This document shows positions 41,583 to 42,667 of a stretch of DNA of 42,667 nt, in pieces (the first letter of the stretch is position 1; every line of letters begins with the position of its first letter). The stretch spans positions 1 through 42,667 of the forward strand of contig JAVFAS010000027.1 in NCBI GenBank assembly GCA_034002405.1, written 5' to 3'. The position numbers were made by a program, and so were the translations under genes. Below the pieces are notes generated by a model. The model searched no databases. It had not been told where the DNA came from and saw only the letters and a program-made list of their open reading frames with translations. This DNA is from SZUA-365 sp034002405 (GTDB lineage Bacteria; Bacteroidota; Ignavibacteria; SZUA-365).

Positions 41583-42551
41583 ATGGCCGCCATTCCGAAG
41601 ATCAAGGACAGCATGCTCTCCCGCATCTGGGAGGAACTCAAGCATATCAATTACCAGCAGCTCAACGAGAAGGCGGGACGGGGATTCACGCTCGTGCTCG
41701 CGGGAAGCCCGGAGGAAATCGACGGCATGCGTGCCTGGCTCGAGTCCGTCGACTATCCGCTGCTGCGGCAGTGGGCGGGCGCGGCGCGCCGGAAACAGGA
41801 TGTGGATCATGCCCGCATGCGGCGGCGGCTGCGCACGGTACGCATCGAGGACGCGGGGGATCTCGCCGCCTTGGCGGAGGAGGATCAGGTGCTGCTCCGG
41901 CAGGCGTTGTGCTGCATCACCACGCCGCGATGGGCCTCTCTCCTCGCACCGCACGCAACCACACTGCAGGTGTTCGAACCAGGCGGCGGGGAGGAGCTCG
42001 CCGACGAGTTGCTCGAGGCGCATGCCGACTTCCGCTTCGCGTTGAGCTACAGTTTCCCCGCGTTCCGTGCGGCGCACGCGCGGCGCGAGATCCGCGCCAC
42101 CGCGATGCAGAACGCCGGCTGGGCGTTGTTCACCGCCGCGCCGAACCTTGTCCCGAATCCCGGCCAGGTATTCACCGTCCCTGCCGAGGCGCTGTCGGAT
42201 TTCGTCGTGCTCACGACCAATGAAATCAAGATGATGTTCGAACTCGTCGCGCTCTGCGGGCGTCGCGTGCAGCCGCTGCAGGTCGTGCCCGAGCTCGGCA
42301 TCATCCTCGGCCTCGCCAAGCTCGCCGAGGTCACCGCCACGAATCTCGTCGGCAAGGCGCCCGGGGCCGGACCCGTCATCAAGGGCGGCGTGGCCTACGC
42401 GTTCACCGCCGCCATCGGGGAGGCGCTGTTCATCTACCAGCTTGCCGACGTGCAGGTCGGCAAGGACTTCATCGAGGAACGCGCGCGGGCGTGGCTGGCC
42501 GAAGGGAAGAAGGTCGCGCAATCGCTCCTTCGCCGCGGGGGAAAAGACTGA
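41583..42551 (+). CDS. DUF697-like protein
   Basis: A 322-residue protein started at 41583; the frame is open to 41451 but crosses the palindromes. The N-terminal half is charged and helical (KDSMLSRIWEELKHINYQQL, HARMRRRLRTVRIEDAGDLA). The C-terminal part (about 205-310) has the DUF697 pattern: LSDFVVLTTNEIKMMFELVALCG, VPELGIILGLAKLAEVTATNLVGKAPGAGPVIKGGVAYAFTAAIGEALFIYQ, with two hydrophobic glycine-rich segments likely to enter the membrane. DUF697 is often found after a Ras-like GTPase; here no GTPase motif is present in the protein. It is followed by a basic tail and the window edge. The role is unknown. Confidence 0.72.
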   Translation: MAAIPKIKDSMLSRIWEELKHINYQQLNEKAGRGFTLVLAGSPEEIDGMRAWLESVDYPLLRQWAGAARRKQDVDHARMRRRLRTVRIEDAGDLAALAEEDQVLLRQALCCITTPRWASLLAPHATTLQVFEPGGGEELADELLEAHADFRFALSYSFPAFRAAHARREIRATAMQNAGWALFTAAPNLVPNPGQVFTVPAEALSDFVVLTTNEIKMMFELVALCGRRVQPLQVVPELGIILGLAKLAEVTATNLVGKAPGAGPVIKGGVAYAFTAAIGEALFIYQLADVQVGKDFIEERARAWLAEGKKVAQSLLRRGGKD

Positions 42552-42587
42552 GTGCGCCCGCGAACCTGCCCGGGATTGCAATCCTCG

Positions 42588-42619
42588 CACGAAATTCCTA
42601 TGTTCACGAAATTCCGATG
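42588..42619 (+). repeat. Double CACGAAATTCC motif at the right edge
   Basis: CACGAAATTCCTATGTT is followed at once by CACGAAATTCCGATG. It matches the tandem promoter-like repeat at 11811-11848 in arrangement and sequence. It probably precedes a rightward gene that starts beyond the window. Confidence 0.45.
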
Positions 42620-42667
42620 CGATTGTCTGCAGATGTGGTTGCGCGGGAGTACTCTGTGACAGCTGAC

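Overview
The window looks like a chromosome segment of a GC-rich bacterium of the FCB superphylum, most likely the Ignavibacteria/Kapabacteria side of Bacteroidota. The basis is that four of the large exported proteins end in a type IX secretion (T9SS) type A sorting domain, three with the YPNPFN-type signature and one with CYPNPAG. They sit among many lipoproteins, SGNH-like secreted proteins and large sensor kinases. The lineage is inferred from these families; no rRNA or complete tRNA is present to test it.

Region 1 (about 1-9110) is accessory DNA, visibly more AT-rich than the rest from about 2050 onward. It holds an intact IS3-family element (about 188-2050), a small gene cut short at the IS edge with a second full-length copy downstream, a frameshifted small gene, a small membrane protein, and a replication module. 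The module is an AEP-type primase/SF3-like helicase preceded by an overlapping DUF5659-like gene, read leftward from a near-consensus promoter. Just beyond the primase stop codon lies a 250-bp tract of repeated CTGGCAT motifs and a strong palindrome, a candidate replication origin. A divergent HTH regulator and a one-TM protein complete it. At 9091-9110 there is exactly the last 20 nt of a tRNA-Ser gene (with CCA), followed by a rho-independent terminator. That is the signature of an attachment site left when an element integrates into a tRNA gene, so I read 9110 as the right boundary of an integrated element whose left end and integrase lie outside the window.

Region 2 (9111-25875) is chromosomal. 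It contains a dockerin-bearing T9SS substrate, an outer-membrane beta-barrel, an SGNH hydrolase, two paralogous secreted SGNH-like proteins (13285-14400 and 21961-23172), a 1566-residue adhesin-like protein (LamG plus about 14 Ig/PKD-like units plus T9SS tail), a decayed AAA ATPase, two lipoproteins, an exported protein of unknown role and a seven-TM hybrid histidine kinase.

Region 3 (25876-42667) continues with an 18-bp tandem repeat, a DinB-like protein, two adjacent sensor kinases with closely similar HisKA/HATPase modules (one carrying a Reg_prop/Y_Y_Y sensor), a 1078-residue T9SS substrate, several small lipoproteins or unknown proteins, a SAM methyltransferase, a large lipoprotein with a possible cysteine-peptidase-like core and a PKD domain, and a DUF697-like membrane protein. 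No separate response regulator gene is present beside the three kinases. Most chromosomal genes are single transcription units with their own promoters, several of which can be seen as -35/-10 pairs with 17-bp spacing.
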